This document shows, one piece after another, positions 5,766-6,209 of a DNA stretch of 6,209 nucleotides. The translations under genes and the position numbers were made by a program. The DNA is from JALYIM01 sp040003205. GTDB lineage: Bacteria; Acidobacteriota; Terriglobia; Terriglobales; Acidobacteriaceae. The stretch spans positions 1 through 6,209 of the forward strand of contig JBDUDA010000185.1 in NCBI GenBank assembly GCA_040003205.1, read 5' to 3'. Under the pieces are notes generated by a model. The model was not told the DNA's origin and did no database searches. It worked only from the letters and a program-made list of their open reading frames with translations. Numbering within the stretch: the first letter of the stretch is position 1; each line of letters opens with the position of its first letter.

Positions 5766-6209
5766 ATGCGGATTCTGACCCGCTACATCCTGCGCGAAGT
5801 AACTTCGCACGCCCTCATTGGAGTGGCGGTGTTCACCTTCGTGCTCTTCACTCGCGATCTGGCGCACATTCTCGAACTGGTGGTCCGCAATAGCGCGCCG
5901 CTGCCGAGCGTGGCCGAACTCTTCTTCTTCACGGTCCCGGTTGCGCTGATTTACACATTGCCCATGGGAGTGTTAGTGGGCATTCTGATCGGACTCAGTC
6001 GTCTCGCCTCCGACAGCGAAATCACAGCCATGCGAGCGAGCGGCATCGGAGTTTGGGGATTTCTTCGCAGCCTCTCACTTTTTGTCGTCATCGCCTGGGC
6101 GCTGGCCATGTTCAACGCCGTCTACGTAGCTCCGCTTTCACAGGCCGCGCTTGGACGACTCCAGGACCGCTTGAAGGGATCGCAAATTTCTTTCGAGGTG
6201 AAGCCGCGC
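5766..6209 (+). CDS. lptF: LptF/LptG family LPS export permease, N-terminal part
   Basis: Inner-membrane subunit of the Lpt ABC transporter that extracts lipopolysaccharide and drives it along the LptA bridge to the outer membrane. I translated the plus strand from the ATG at 5766: 148 residues, open to the right edge. The family N-terminus RYILREV (6-12) precedes TM1 (about 14-35). TM2 covers about 52-77, followed by the conserved cytoplasmic coupling segment RLASDSEITAMRASGIG (79-95), the YjgP/YjgQ family hallmark. TM3 spans about 99-121 and ends in VYVAP, after which the periplasmic beta-jellyroll would begin. Usual length is 350-400 residues, so under half is seen. SEITAM is nearer to E. 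coli LptF (SEITVM) than to LptG (SELVVM), but I cannot exclude LptG, nor a fused LptF-LptG protein. Divergent from mutS, with a candidate extended -10 box 19 bp upstream and no well-placed Shine-Dalgarno. Confidence 0.88.
   Translation, partial: MRILTRYILREVTSHALIGVAVFTFVLFTRDLAHILELVVRNSAPLPSVAELFFFTVPVALIYTLPMGVLVGILIGLSRLASDSEITAMRASGIGVWGFLRSLSLFVVIAWALAMFNAVYVAPLSQAALGRLQDRLKGSQISFEVKPR

Overview
The window is a gene-dense stretch of a Gram-negative (diderm) bacterial chromosome. It holds a leftward, tightly overlapping gene string (mutS, nagZ, anmK and a peptide-type solute-binding lipoprotein) and, diverging from it, the start of a rightward LPS-export permease gene (lptF-like). By eye the base composition is moderately GC-rich. 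The diderm assignment rests on the Lpt permease and on the NagZ/AnmK pair, which recycles the 1,6-anhydro sugars that lytic transglycosylases release from murein. Sequence flavour and the divergent mutS/lptF arrangement would suit an Acidobacteriota-like organism, but that is inference and no rRNA or other taxonomic marker is present.

Layout. 3-683 (minus): N-terminal 227 residues of a family 5 (peptide/dipeptide) extracellular solute-binding lipoprotein, cut by the left edge. 676-1827 (minus): anhydro-N-acetylmuramic acid kinase. 1824-2960 (minus, TTG start): cytoplasmic GH3 beta-N-acetylglucosaminidase NagZ. 2953-5574 (minus): full-length DNA mismatch repair ATPase MutS. 5575-5765: 191-bp divergent intergenic region with two opposed extended -10 elements and several inverted repeats. 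5766 to the right edge (plus): first 148 residues of an LptF/LptG permease. There are no gene-free stretches over 300 bases, and I saw no RNA genes, mobile elements or CRISPR arrays.

How it works together. Every junction in the leftward string overlaps (8, 4 and 8 bp), so mutS-nagZ-anmK-SBP is very likely one translationally coupled operon read from the promoter just upstream of mutS. NagZ removes GlcNAc from anhydro-muropeptides, and AnmK hydrolyses and phosphorylates the released anhydro-MurNAc to MurNAc-6-phosphate. The following peptide-binding lipoprotein could supply imported muropeptides or murein peptides, but its ligand is not shown by the sequence. The link of mutS to wall recycling looks organisational rather than mechanistic. 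The most unusual items are the recycling pair coupled to a peptide-binding lipoprotein, and the matched short-leader extended -10 promoters with inverted repeats in the divergent region.
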